Positions 23,532 to 35,139 of a DNA stretch of 64,000 nucleotides are shown piece after piece. Location of the stretch: assembly GCA_022113835.1 (NCBI GenBank), contig JAILWY010000030.1, positions 930,001 through 994,000 of the forward strand, written 5' to 3'. Positions within the stretch are counted from its first letter, which is position 1. Every line of letters starts with the position of its first letter. The stretch is from Atopsyche davidsoni (lineage: Eukaryota; Arthropoda; Insecta; Trichoptera; Hydrobiosidae). The position numbers were made by a program, and so were the translations under genes. The notes beneath the pieces were generated by a model that was not told the origin of the DNA, searched no databases, and saw nothing but the letters and a program-made list of their open reading frames with translations.

Positions 23532-23589
23532 AGATCGGTTCATTTCAAACATTTTTTTCATTAAATATATTTGGGTAAATAAATACTAC

Positions 23590-23634
23590 AGGTTGGTCGC
23601 TTCGTGGTTCAACGGTTAGCACGCTTGAAAAAAA
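23590..23634 (+). repeat. tRNA-derived SINE head, truncated
   Basis: TCGCTTCGTGGTTCAACGG followed by TTAGCACGCTTG is a clear tRNA D-arm/A-box stretch, breaking into poly-A directly after. The copy lacks the B box. Confidence 0.55.
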
Positions 23635-24135
23635 AACTTTTCAGTTAAAATATTACTTGAAAAGCTTATGTAAATTTTTCTTAAAATTAAATTGTCTCAA
23701 GGTTCATGAAAAGTTACTCTCTATGGGGCATTGTTTTTTGTGCAAATTCGCATACAGTTGCAAGTCATTAACGATTTAATTAGCAACTTAATTATGAATC
23801 AGGAAGTGACAGCCAAAAAATGTGGGTGTCCAGAAAAGACACTCCAAGAATTTTTCGTGTCGTTTACTAAAAAAACTTATTTTGAACCCAAAAGCTTGAG
23901 CTAGTATTCAATACTGCCAAATGTTCGCTTTTAAGTACTGTAACATTCAATAATTTATTTTCATATTTAACTAGTAATATGACTTTTTATTTTATAATAA
24001 TTTACAAATTAACTGCAAAGCAAACGATATCAAGCCTCAAAGTTCACGTAACTTGCAATATTTATTATAAAAAGAGCCTGGCGTTCCCTGCTGGCGCTGA
24101 AAGTTGCGCTGAAAAATGAGGAGCGCCGCGGCTGA

Positions 24136-24143
24136 TGACGTCA
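24136..24143. promoter_or_regulatory. TGACGTCA (CRE-type) palindrome
   Basis: A perfect site in the context GCTGATGACGTCACGCTG, within a G/C-rich islet at about 24,070-24,190. Confidence 0.4.
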
Positions 24144-24838
24144 CGCTGCACCCTGCACAGGCTGCATTCCCAGACACTCGGAGTGCATTGGATTGTATAT
24201 TAAAAAACTTTTTAGTGAACCATTGTTGTGAATTTACCAGTGATAGAAGTTTCAAATTTCATTCACTGTTGAACGGGCAGTTCGCATAAAGCAACCTTCT
24301 TTTATTAATTTAAAATCCACAAAAATTTTAGTCTATAGTTAACAAAGTAGATTTGAATGCCGATTGATATTAAGAATTTTTAAAAAAAAATCAACGCTTA
24401 TAAATAATTTCAGGTTTAATTGAAAATAAAAATAAACCTACAAATCAAAGCTCTTGGAAGCAAATGAAAAGATTCAATTCCTCTCTCTATTAGATCTAGA
24501 TAGATCCTGGGTTTCTTAAGGGATGTTTAAATCATAAGAAAGTCTTCGTATACGCAGACAAAAAATGCATATACATAGCTCATATTATACACAATAAATC
24601 TGTATGGCCTAAAAATGCGGATTGATCGATTATGTAATAGTAATCAATATTTTACAAATATTTTAGCTTGGGATCCGTTCCAGTGACGTGCACCATTCGA
24701 AAATACATTTGATAAACACTCCCATAAAGAAGACACAAAACAGATATGGCCTAACCCGTACAAAGCCGGTATCACTCGCCGCGGCCACTGCGGAGCCGCG
24801 AGAATTTTATAGCATTCCCTAAATCAATCACATGAGCT

Positions 24839-25005
24839 CTAAAACAAATCCTCGGCCGCCTGCTGTTTTTCTTGGAGAGAGGAGCAGCGCCAGGCGTCCA
24901 GGATGTCTGGCACATCCATCACGAGGTCATCGTCATATTTCTGCATGCATTTGTGAAGTCTTAAGTAGTCACGTACTGTAAAATACACATGTCTCTTAAA
25001 CTTTT
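24839..25005 (-). pseudogene. Unidentified coding remnant or exon, copy B
   Basis: A minus-strand frame of about 55 codons ends at a TAG at 24,839-24,841. It contains VRDYLRLHKCMQKYDDDLVM, then DVPDILDAW, then a C-terminus rich in Q, E and A. Codon usage looks protein-like. TATTTTACAG lies at the left of this stretch on the minus strand and could be a splice acceptor. A diverged relative lies about 250 bp upstream (copy A). I do not recognise the family. It may be an exon of a host gene, a duplicated remnant, or a transposon gene. Confidence 0.4.
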
Positions 25006-25011
25006 GATCGT

Positions 25012-25277
25012 CATATTATTGGTAGCTATTTTTTCATCAAGTGCTTCTCCTCAGAGGAGGTTGGCGACAAGTTCACTGAGCCAGTGTTCGTGGTTGTCTA
25101 AGAGGAAAATAGTCTCGTGGGTTCTTGGGTCCTTGGTAACTAAATTTATTGTAAATATTGTCGACTTTCAAGTTTTTTTGTCCAGAATGCCTGGCGCGTT
25201 GATCACAAGGTCGTGGCATATTCATGGATGAATTTGTAATCGTTCAGGGAGTCTTTCACTGAGAGATTTACTGACAT
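25012..25277 (-). pseudogene. Broken coding remnant, copy A, joined to a non-LTR 3' tail
   Basis: From an ATG at 25,275-25,277 the minus strand reads MSVNLSVKDSLNDYKFIHEY, then a frameshift, then LVINAPGILDKK, a stop, and an open stretch ending DNHEHWLSELVANLL before a TGA at 25,051-25,053. The first part aligns with copy B by SV(K/R)D..L, the Y...LV and P(G/D)ILD positions. The last codons and following CTGAGGAGAAGCACTTGATG match the 3' end shared with the non-LTR pieces at 5.6, 7.0, 29.6 and 46.1 kb. So this is either the 3' end of one element or a host-like sequence fused to one. It is not functional. Confidence 0.4.
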
Positions 25278-25689
25278 TTTATTAACTTTAACGTTGTTGT
25301 TGCTATCAAATGAAATATGATACCTTTACTATAAATTATCAGCGGAGATACTGTCATATTTTTGTAACTAAGCAACATACATTATTTTTTTTTTATTTTC
25401 ACTCCTATTATTTTTTAATATATATGATGTATGATGATGGAATTTGTAGTTACTTCAGCAGTACATCGTCGAGGTGCGCCTATTTGCAGCTCGTCCATGT
25501 GGACTCCCGCAGATACGTCGGCGCTCCTGCAAGCTTCTCTCCCCGGTACTTTCTAGCACTGGACGTAAAGTAAACTCGTTTATTTCTATCGCGCTATGTA
25601 TAGATGATCTGAATTGTGAAAAATTGCTGCATGACACACCGCAGACGATGCGTGAGTTCTTCCTACTGACACAGCTCTCTAAGCGGACT

Positions 25690-26255
25690 ACGTGTGGTTC
25701 AGCACCACCGATTCAGCACCAAAGATTCAGTACTGTCGAGCCTGAACAGTTGGTATATGCTTACTGATTCAATACTACCAACTTTGTACCAGTTATACAG
25801 CACCATTGATTTCAGTACCATACAATTCATCAATGCCGATTCGAAACATTTGATGTAGATTTGCTGATTCATTGACACCGGTTTAGTACTACTATTTCTG
25901 TGTTGCCGGTTCAGAACCAACTATTCAGTGCCGCTGAAACATTATATTTTAATTAATTTAGTTAATTCCGTGCAAGTTATTCATCACCGATGCTTTCAGG
26001 ATCAATTATTTATTTTATACATTCGACTTAGATTGACTTATTCAGTTCCTCCGATTTAGTTAAGTACCACTTGTTCTGTAGTATTCAACACCATTAATTT
26101 TAATACCGTTCAATTCAGTATTTTCAATCAACGCCGATTCAGAACAGTTTATTCAGATTAACTTCTGATAATATACTACGTATCCCTACTGATTCAGAAC
26201 AACTATTTCAGCGCCTTCAATTCATCACCACTTGCTAAATACTACCGACTCAGCT
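25690..26255. repeat. Decayed short tandem array of GATTCAGCACC-type units
   Basis: The word GATTCAG(C/T)ACCA and close variants recur roughly every 15-30 bp over about 560 bp (for example CCGATTCAGCACCAAAGATT and ACTGATTCAATACTACCA). Drift increases to the right. The minus-strand frame at 25,699-25,920 is a product of this periodicity and not a gene. Confidence 0.65.
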
Positions 26256-26479
26256 CCAACAAAAAATTATCTTTTAGTGAGAAAACTAATACTAAACTTT
26301 CACTTAAATATTTTATTTAAAATAAGTTTTAAATGTACACTAGCGTATTTCTGACTTATCTGACAACGTAAATCGAATGGGTTAAATGTAGCTAAACTAC
26401 ACATACAATTTATTGGTACCTGTTTAAATTCGCTAGTGAAAGCTAAAATAAAATTTTAGAATATCTGAAAAAATGCGTT

Positions 26480-26615
26480 CAAGTCTCGCGGTGCTGAAAC
26501 GATCCACCGCTGAAACTGCAGCCCTAAACTGGAGCTTCTACGTTACAAAACTTGGTGGTTAAAAGACGGTACTCTATTAGCGGTGCTGAATCAGTGGCAC
26601 TGAACCGCTATATTT
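26480..26615. repeat. Inverted relatives of the 25.7 kb unit
   Basis: GCGGTGCTGAAACGATCCACC and GCGGTGCTGAATCAGTGGC, about 95 bp apart, carry the reverse complement of the GATTCAGCACC word. The family therefore exists in both orientations within 1 kb. Confidence 0.4.
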
Positions 26616-26619
26616 AAAC

Positions 26620-27530
26620 TGTCTTCAACTGCGCAGCAGTTTTACTTTGATGCTTCTCCGTTAAAATAACACCTAAGCTTAAATATGCACAGAAAACTTG
26701 CCATACTGTTTTATCTTTCATGTACAAAGAAATTTTATGGAACTAAAAACAAGAAGAAGATTTATGTATAATGCTACTATGTTTGTAATGTTGTGTTTAA
26801 CTTTTATTGGAAAGTCTGGTAGATTAGTTAAGGTAAGATTAGGTTTATTTGAGTTTTTCTATTATTGTTTATTCTATTTGCTTGAACTTACTAATTAGAA
26901 ATACTGATGGTGAACCTCAAAGTAATACAGAGATGCCAAGAGGACGAGTGAGGTCACTCAAGCGTGTGACGAGAGGCATGAGGAACCGTTCGTTAGCATC
27001 AAGGGTACAATGAGGCCCTGGTGGAACATTTCAATGTCACTTCTTCGTGGTTTGTGATGTGAAACATCCAAACTCAAGTGATCTTATAAAAAATATGTTA
27101 ACAACCCTACTATGTAAGATTCCTAGAGTGCAAGCTTAAAATAAGCACGTGAGCAAGCGAGTAGAGACAACTGCGACGGTGTCTAGTTTGCAACGCCTCC
27201 AGTATTCTCTATAATGGTTTTCTTTCTTTTGAAAATAAAAGTAATTCAACATTTAATGAAAAAAATTTCTTCACATAGATTTGAACACACAGTCGATAAG
27301 CAGTTATTAGATGGCGAGACATGTAGTTGTATTCTATATTATTATTATCATCATAATTTTTTTGCTATATTTCAGACGATCAAATGGTAAATACATTAAT
27401 GAATAGCTTTTAAAATATCGATAAAAATGAACCACTCACTATGAATAACGTTAATAGCAGCGTAGCTATAATAAAATATCCTGCAATTTCTCTCTTCGTT
27501 TCAAGATGATGCGATGTCGGAAATTATTGA
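26620..27530. other. A+T-rich DNA without a gene
   Basis: A 66-codon frame at 26,698 is A/T-biased and hydrophobic and probably chance. Nothing else was identified. Confidence 0.45.
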
Positions 27531-27534
27531 GAGG

Positions 27535-27795
27535 CAATAGCATTTCGATGTGTTTGTATCGACAGACTATTTCGGGGCCGAGCCACACCGCACGCGCCGC
27601 ATTATTTGTTACTCATCGGCAGATTGAAGGAGAAAGATCAAAATAACCCGACTGGGAATCGCTGGCCGGTGTAAATATACCCTAATACCGCGCGTCGGCT
27701 GGAGCCATTAATTATTTACGATTCGATGCTCCGACCCAAGGAGGGCCAGCTCGAGCTGCTGCCGAGAGCACTCCTCCTAGACCTGAAGCAGCTCT
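27535..27795. promoter_or_regulatory. Candidate enhancer-like conserved block
   Basis: About 260 bp of non-repetitive sequence with CpG patches (CACACCGCACGCGCCGC, ACCGCGCGTCGGC) and ATTA-type cores, including CATTAATTATTTACGATTCG. It has no repeat hallmark or useful ORF. Texture matches the blocks at 5.75, 9.9, 39.0, 42.1, 49.1 and 59.4 kb. Confidence 0.3.
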
Positions 27796-27799
27796 GGCC

Positions 27800-28980
27800 A
27801 TACACCGTGATGGTGTGGTTTCAACCTTGCTGATAGAATTTTAAGCCAATGGTTTGTTTGTATCGAGGATACGGGACATCAGTAATTTCACTGTATACAA
27901 CAAGGCAAATTACGAAGACGAAACATTCCTGACAAATTCACAAAGCATAAACATAAAACCTGCGATCTTCAAAAATTCATAGAAGTCGCGTTACGTTAGG
28001 AATGCATTTACGTGATGCTATAGCTCGTATTAATAGTTATTGATGTGTTTAAGCGAAAAATTGTATATAATTATATAAAAAAGCGAACTATGGTTTAATT
28101 AAAGCGTTGCTTGTATACACCTGGTTAAACAGATGACTACATACCAAGGTGAGCTTTGTTGAGATAAATCACTAATCAGGAAGCTATGGAGTTTTTAAAA
28201 CACTTTCAGATCTGCGTTATAACTGGAGCTATGAATATATTACAATAAAAGCTAAGATTAATTGGGGTGAGTTGCATTTAGTTTTTAATAATTTCATGCA
28301 TCAAATCTAGATCAAATATCAATTTCCTGAACCGGCAAACCAACCTGACATTAAAACAATTAAAGAAAACTATTACTCTAGACGTCTAGACCGAATAGCA
28401 TTTGCTGCATTATAGTTGTTTTTGATATCAATATTTTTTTCCGACCACATGGCTTCAACTTAATACCTCAAGAAAGTGCTGCACTGGTTTGCAAAAATAT
28501 CATAAAAAGCGATTACCGCAGCAATTCCGGAGAACCCCAAAAATAATCCCCGGTTCCATGGAAGCGAGATCGTGTAGACATTTTATTTATAATCTAAACG
28601 AAGTGTCTACAACCACACTTATTCTGAAAGAGAAGTGAAGGTAAGGAAACGAGCAAAAAGCAAGCAGTTCGAAGCAATCGCAGAAAACTACAACCGTGTT
28701 TTGTGTGATACGTTTCCGGAGTTTGTTTTTTTTTGCATGAAAATCACATATTAGAGTTTATTTTGTTGTTGAGATAATTTGTAATTTATTAAAAAGTACA
28801 AGACCAATTGCAGAAGACATGCAAGCCAGCGTTCCACAAGCAGAGGCAGTTGCGGCCTCGTGTGCCTTGGTACAGTAAAATTTCGCGTCAAAGAGTGTTT
28901 TATTCCTTCTAGGCAAGTTATGTAGTAAAAAAGATTTTTCTCTAAGAGTTATCTTTTCTTCAATAAAAAATATCGCAGCA
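27800..28980. other. Mixed to A+T-rich DNA without a gene
   Basis: No ORF, repeat family or RNA gene recognised. Confidence 0.45.
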
Positions 28981-28984
28981 CCTC

Positions 28985-29040
28985 AATCTAAGCCTGATGA
29001 CTGGCAAATAAGCATGCTAACTTCCGAACTACAAGACGGT
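28985..29040 (-). repeat. tRNA-derived SINE head fragment
   Basis: The minus strand reads CGTCTTGTAGTTCGGAAG then TTAGCATGCTTATTTGCC, the same A-box region as other SINE heads. It abuts the 5' truncation point of the retrotransposon that follows. Confidence 0.45.
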
Positions 29041-29045
29041 TGATT

Positions 29046-29685
29046 TTGCGGTCTGTTGTCAGCAGAGAGTTGATCGACAACTTCAATATCTATATCGACA
29101 ACAAAGTAGTGGAGAGAGTAAAGAAAATCAAGTATTTGGGCAGCTGGTTGAATGAAAACTGGGATCCTGACCAGGAAATCAAAGTGAGGATTGAAACAGC
29201 ACGCACAGTACATTCAATAATTTGAGGAAAACCTTATGCTCAAGAGACATAACCTTGAAATCTCAATGGAGATTAACTAAGTGTTATGTCATCTCAGTTC
29301 TCCTTTACGAAGTTGAAACCTGGACACTCAGGACCGCTATTATGCGGAGAATTGAAGCGTTTCAAATGTGACTGTATAGGAGAATCCTTAAGGGTTGACC
29401 GCGTCACAATCGAAAGAGTCTTGCACAAATGCGCAAAGAAATGGAACTCTTGACATGTTTTTCGCGACAAAAAGTATGGCATCCTCTAACTGATTGTCCA
29501 AGAAAAAATCGAAGGAAAAGGGGGCATTGGAAGAAGAAAGTTCACGTGGATGCGTATTTTGCGCCAGTGGCTGGAGATCGGAAGTGTAGCCGGATTGGTG
29601 AGACTGGCCCAGGATAGAGACATGTTCGAGGAAATGGTCACCAACCTCGTGTGAGGAGAGGCAGGAAAAGAAGAAGACTCGAATA
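29046..29685 (+). pseudogene. Non-LTR retrotransposon, 5'-truncated ORF2 C-terminus and 3' end
   Basis: The plus strand encodes, across shifting frames, the region after the reverse transcriptase palm. YLGSWLNENWDPDQEI, a CSRDI..k stretch, a W-T-L / RRI..F stretch, then in another frame WLEIGSVAGLVRLAQDRDMF near 29,570 are hallmarks of the C-terminal part of arthropod non-LTR ORF2 proteins. The end is the shared CACCAACCTCGTGTGAGG motif and a GAAGAAGA-rich tail. In-frame stops and shifts show it is dead. The family protein is usually several times longer, so this is a typical 5'-truncated insertion. A sister copy lies at 45.6 kb. Confidence 0.8.
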
Positions 29686-29689
29686 GAGC

Positions 29690-29880
29690 AGTGTGTGTCG
29701 ACCGACTGTTACGTCACTGGTCGGTGCTGGATATTTCTAACATTGACGAGTGACGTCACGCCGGAATGTTCTTTGTCCTTCCAGAGCGTCCGTCTGTCGT
29801 CACGGCGCGGCGTGTTTATACGCGCTCCTCTCATCCTCGCGGGTGAGGGGAGAACCGCCTTAAATTGGTCATTTTTCTGC
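29690..29880. promoter_or_regulatory. CpG-rich islet with CRE palindrome
   Basis: Directly after the retrotransposon tail. TGACGTCA is at 29,751-29,758, with ACGTCACTGG nearby and CGTCACGGCGCGGCG at about 29,800. Possible promoter or enhancer; no transcript evidence. Confidence 0.3.
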
Positions 29881-30310
29881 GGGGTACAATATAATTTAAA
29901 CATGAAGGTACTCAAAGAGAAATAAATTTCTAAATTTAAAAAAAAATATCGTTGTACCATAGAAAAAGATTTTTTCGATGTGTCAAAGAGTTGTTCAAGA
30001 GTTGTGATCTAATCGGGAAAATCCAAATACATACTGAACATTCCACTAAAATACAAGTTATTTTTTTTTTATTACAGATATAAATATTATATTTATAGGA
30101 ATCCCCCCACAAAATGTGACTTTATGAAAATTTTAATAATCATTTTAAAATGTATCATTTATCGAACATTATCTAATGTTAAACAAGTAAGAAAATATTG
30201 AATGTGTTAAAAACTGGATTTACAAAAATTTGGATTAATTATATGACTAATGCGTGATATTTACAATTCGCATACCATGCACAAACCATGGATTGGACAA
30301 ACTAAGACAT

Positions 30311-30439
30311 GCATAATATATGAACACCATGAATGGAACACAGCGTAAATTGGACATACCATGGATTGGTATTATCATAAAGTGGTTATGGTATGACTAA
30401 TGAATGATGTGTTCAATGCATGGTGTTCATATATTGTGC
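30311..30439. repeat. 129-bp fold-back (nested inverted repeat)
   Basis: Two 31-bp arms (30,311-30,341 and 30,409-30,439) are imperfect inverted copies built on ATATGAACACCATG / CATGGTGTTCATAT. An inner pair CATACCAT / ATGGTATG (30,355-30,362 and 30,388-30,395) extends the stem. ACCATGGATTGG occurs twice nearby. It could be a MITE-like fold-back element or an RNA hairpin; no family assigned. Confidence 0.6.
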
Positions 30440-30444
30440 AAGTT

Positions 30445-31890
30445 GTGATCCATGGCGCGTCCGTGTGCCGGTGTGTGCGATTGGCGGCGGTTGTCCCCGA
30501 CGAGGTTTTAAATGGGACGGTTTGTTTTGATTGGGCTCAGCTCGCCACGCGGCGCCACTGATGATTTGGTGCTTCGAATTTTTGTAATATTTGTTTTTTC
30601 CTCTCTTTTGCGATAATATTAAATCTCGCAGAGTATTTGATGCAGCACTCTGCGAACGTCTAGATTCCAATGGAATATTACTGACGGTTATTGAATATTC
30701 AATGTATCCGTATTTTGAAACGTATTTAACGTATTCGTGAAACGACAAGAAAAATTATCGTTTTTTTTTTTTGGTCTTCATATATCTATCCGTATTCAAT
30801 TTATAACCTTACGTTTTAACAATATTTATAAAAACAGTTGAAACTAAACCATAAAACGACAAGAAAAATTTTATTTCGAACTCCGGGGGTGTCGGGTTTC
30901 CAGTGGATTAAAATGATTAAAAATGTTTACAAATATAAACATACCAATTTAATAAATAATTAGAATAATCGATCATGAAACGAAGGGAAGGTTACTTATA
31001 TTATTTTTTCAAAAATCTAATCTCATTGTCCTTTTGGCCCACCTGTGACCTGAATGAAAAATATTAAGGATATTTTTCGTCGTTAATAGTCAAATCAATA
31101 ATTTTTTCAAATCTCCACGATAGACTGGTTTATTATGTTAAATTCTTTTTATTTAAAAAATTAAAAATATTAATAATATTATAATAATAAAAGTTATTAT
31201 TGAAAAGAAGGTTGTGCGATTCTATACCACTCGCATAAGTATAGACTCAAAAAATATAATAATAATAAATCAATAAAAAAACCAGAATGCATAATGCAGA
31301 ATGAAATATAAAAATGGCTTGTATATATGAAAAGAAATGAGAACGAGACGTGATTTTTTAAAATAAAGTTAGCACCGTAAATCGAGTAAATTAACGCCCT
31401 TATGGTTCTAACTGAAATTTCCGTATGAATGCCATAAAATTTATCCCCTAGTTCTGAAAACCTATGAGTGATTCATTCATACTGTGTTTTTTTTATTTTC
31501 GTAGCGATGCCTCGACATAATCCACCAATAATTTAAGTAACAAATATGTATATTCATGGCATGAAGATTAGGATCATTTATGTTTGTAAAAGCTTTCATC
31601 CTTAAAGAGCTTCTTCAGACTGAAAAATCTTTTAAAAGCAAAAATGTTTGTTTATTCATAAAACTGATCGTAATCTGTTAACCATTTGGAAATACGTATT
31701 TGCTATTCATATAAGTTCAATCAGTGGGCCGTGGATCAATAATTTCGGTTTAATATTTATTCCATAAATTGGAGACACCAAATCTCATGTAATCGAGAAG
31801 AAAAGTCAGTAAACCACAATTATCTGTGAGAGTATGAAGCGCATGGGAAATGGCAAAGAATCAGGGTGTTTCAAGCGATCATAACCTGTT
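30445..31890. other. A+T-rich DNA without a gene
   Basis: A mixed patch (30,440-30,560) precedes A/T-rich sequence with ATT/AAT runs near 31,150-31,270. No coding signal. Confidence 0.5.
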
Positions 31891-31892
31891 TT

Positions 31893-31958
31893 TAGCCACT
31901 TCGTGGTCCAGTGGTTGCGGTGGCACGGGCAGTGCGTGGTTCATGCAAGTAATAAATA
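31893..31958 (+). repeat. tRNA-derived SINE head fragment
   Basis: CCACTTCGTGGTCCAGTGG followed by TTGCGGTGGCACGGGCAGTG and TGGTTCATGC gives A-box-like and degenerate B-box-like parts of the SINE family. Confidence 0.45.
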
Positions 31959-32089
31959 TTGCCTGCTTTGAAATATCGTCCAAGCATATTTTTGTGTTGT
32001 ATATTCCAGAAGAATTACTTATACACTTGTGGTGGTTGATTTATTTCATTTTTATACAAATATGTAAAAAATTATATTGACTAGCCATA

Positions 32090-33005
32090 ATACAAACATT
32101 TTTCATAATTCGTATATATTTCTAAAATGTTTACTTAAAATTTTATGTTTATAAATTTATTAAAAACTGTAGTAAAAATATTTGCAGTATTATAAACGGA
32201 CGGATGATATGTATATCTCATTCGCTAGGTTCTTTTGATTTTTCTTAATATAGTATCGCGAAGTTTATGTAATTAATTATTATCATACGTTGTATAATTT
32301 TACTAACGACACAAACAAATGGACAGAATGGTACATCTCTCTCATAGAAGATTATTTCGATTCTGCTAATACAATAGCAGTACCATGAAGCGTCCATGGT
32401 ATATCATTATCACACATTTTATTTCATACTAAGAAAACTACCATTCAGAGAGGCAATCAAAATGGTACATCTTTCACTGAGTGCGTCGTTTTGGTCGCTT
32501 GTACAATGACATAGTATCATGAAGGATTACAGAGATATTATTACCGGAATTGAATACAAAATCGGACTTTTCGGTCGACAGACATATTGAATTTTTATAA
32601 ATCCCTTTTCGGCACAATCTGCAACGTCACACGGGCGAAGGTTCAATCAATAAATCGGGCAAATCAAAATTGCTCTTTTATTCGCACTGTGACTGGCGCG
32701 GAGGTAGCTGGGGTTGTCATCCCCCTTGTAAAGGGGATGTGTTATTTCATCCCCAGCGGCAGTGATCCCTAACATGTGGCCCGGTGAACCTTACACCGCA
32801 TCGCTCTTACTTACTATAAATGCCGGCCTGTTTGTAACATGATAATTATGTATGAAATATGAAAAGTATTTACGTGAAAATTATAATCTGGTCTATCAGA
32901 ACATGAATAAATAAAGTATAAATTGTATTTATTTACAATACTTAACTGTCGCTGATATAAGTGCCTCACTAATAAAGGTTTCATAGCTTTTTTGACATAG
33001 TTAAC
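32090..33005. other. A+T-rich DNA with a small mixed patch
   Basis: A 61-codon plus-strand frame at 32,587-32,772 crosses a mixed patch (GCAACGTCACACGGGCG). It is not recognisable. No other feature. Confidence 0.4.
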
Positions 33006-33009
33006 TTCA

Positions 33010-33110
33010 CTAGTCGTCGTCAGGTGAGATTTCGATATATACACCTAATACTATCGCCTGACGATGGCCAAGGTTGTATTCGAAACCATACCTGAACTTT
33101 ATAAAACATT
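33010..33110 (+). repeat. Retroelement-type tail (CCTGACGATGG...CGAAACC)
   Basis: CGCCTGACGATGGCCAAGG followed by TTGTATTCGAAACCATACC is a repeat-tail format common in arthropod genomes. An inverted GTCGTCAGGTGAG lies about 30 bp upstream. It contains CTGACGA and GAAA in hammerhead order, but the intervening bases do not form a convincing stem. Confidence 0.35.
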
Positions 33111-33114
33111 TTTC

Positions 33115-34435
33115 TTTCAATGTTATTACATCGGCACGCTACTGCGATTAATACGTTTCAGGGGTGTGTTGAGGGTCGCTGGGGGTAGTTCAATGAAAGG
33201 CATGGACGAGGGTGGTGAACTTATGACGTAAATAATAGTCACTGCATCCTCGCGTACACTACCCCATACACCACCATGGCAGTGATGGCAGTGAGTGTGT
33301 ACACCAGTTCATTTAGCATTTATAATAATAACGATACTGATTATTTTTATAACACCAGCAAAGTTATTATATATACATATATTAAAATAAACTATTTGCT
33401 TGGTGTGTAACAAGTCGAACACGTCTGTTATTTCCTTTAATCGCCTTGAAGCAATAACTTATCCCACTATTGCATCCTTCGAACATTAGAAAAAAATAAA
33501 CAATGATTTATTTCAACATATTTTATTTTACATAATTTTCTAAGGTCTATTTACGACATTGATTTACGAGTAGCAAGGTTTTATTATATATGTACGAGCA
33601 TTTATTCTGTTCAGTTATAAGATCTAAGTTAGGAATTAAATATAAGCAATTAGACAAATTCAAACAATTTTTCGATACAAATTCAATAAACAATATATTT
33701 TCTTAGTTACGGCATTTATTCAGTAAGGGTGAGATATATTCAAAATAAATCCAATACATTCGAGATGATAAGACATAACAGCCCCTAGTTTAGCCAGTTC
33801 TTTCAGGCTCCATGATGACACTAAATAAGAGTCCACCCTCAACCCCATTCACTTGCCGCCACCCCCGCCTCCGTGTACCTAATACGGCTATCTGGCTCTA
33901 TGCGGAAGGGATATTTATTTACCAGAATCATCATCCCCTTGAATATGGAGAATGGATGGGGTGCGCTAGCTCTCTTTGTGAATAGAAATATGAAGGAAAA
34001 AATATATAATGTAGTAGATTATCTGCTTATATTTTCAAATCTAAATAAAATATGTCGTATTTGATTTTTATATTTTTCGTGTTTATTGCATTTATTTGAT
34101 AAATAAAAAAAAAAAACTAATATGATTCTGTATCTGCGTACAAAATATACCCAATAAAATAAAATTAACCGATTTTAGATATCTTATTATCTACGTGTGT
34201 TATAAGGCACTGAATTTTCAATGCTGTTTCCGAAATTCAATTTGCAAGCGTGTATTAAAAAAATATTTATTTGTACATCAATAACTAACGTACTTGCATC
34301 AAAGCAATCAATTTGACGCACCGAAAATACAGTCACTCCGACCGGTCCAACGTCAATTCCGTCAATTGAAATAATCTAATTAACCAGACCAATCTTCTTT
34401 CAAATTCAAACTAATTAAATATCCCCCCAGTCATA
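33115..34435. other. A+T-rich DNA without a gene
   Basis: Only a near-CRE TGACGTAA at about 33,225 and a C-rich patch near 33,835-33,880. No gene. Confidence 0.5.
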
Positions 34436-34440
34436 CAGTC

Positions 34441-34590
34441 ATCGGCGGGGGCGAGCGGCCGGGCCAGGGGGGCGGGGAAGGGGCGGGGGGAGGGGGCGAG
34501 GCAGGAGGAGGGGGGGGGCAGGAGGGGGGGGGGGCAGGAGGGGGGGGGGGCAGGAGGAGGGGGGGCAGGAGGAGTGGGGGCCGCGAGGAG
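34441..34590. repeat. G-rich array with GGCAGGAGG units
   Basis: Plus-strand runs of 8-12 G separated by CAGGAGG, preceded by GGGGCGGGG units. Strongly G/C-skewed. The proline-rich frame on the other strand is an artefact. Confidence 0.85.
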
Positions 34591-35139
34591 CAGGCGCCTC
34601 TGCTACTCGCCCACAGATGGCAATGCTCAACGCTGTGGCCGAGCTACAATTCAAATTTGAATATCGTTGGTTCAAATCCCTCATTTTATACGCGCTAACA
34701 GATTTTAGAGCCACGGGATTTTTGCACAAAAATAACGAAAACAAAGAAAAAATAAAGAAACCCACTAAGCCAAGTCGTGCATGCCCCACAAACTGAGGCA
34801 GCCACACACTGTATGTATTGTAGAATCAAAATATGATTCTTGCTCTTATACGTTTTTATACTTTTTTTGACAAAATTGCAAATATTGCTACACCTTTTGA
34901 ATTATAATCATATGCAAGTATTCACATTATGCACAGTGCGTTAGATATATTTGTATCAATAGATTATCATCGGCTAGCTACTTGATTAGTTTTACGCTAC
35001 GTTTCTGAATAGTAAAAGTTTTCATACACTTCTAAAATTTTTAAATACTTCATAAAAAATATTACTGAAAAAAATATATATTTATAGCATAGAGTAATTA
35101 TTTCAACTAATATAATTTTATTTTGTAGTCAGAAGCAAA

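Noticed and set aside
33058..33095. CTGACGA...GAAA as an active hammerhead
   Set aside because: The bases between the two blocks do not form a convincing stem II.
34439..34807. 122-codon proline-rich minus-strand frame
   Set aside because: It is the translation of a G-rich simple repeat.
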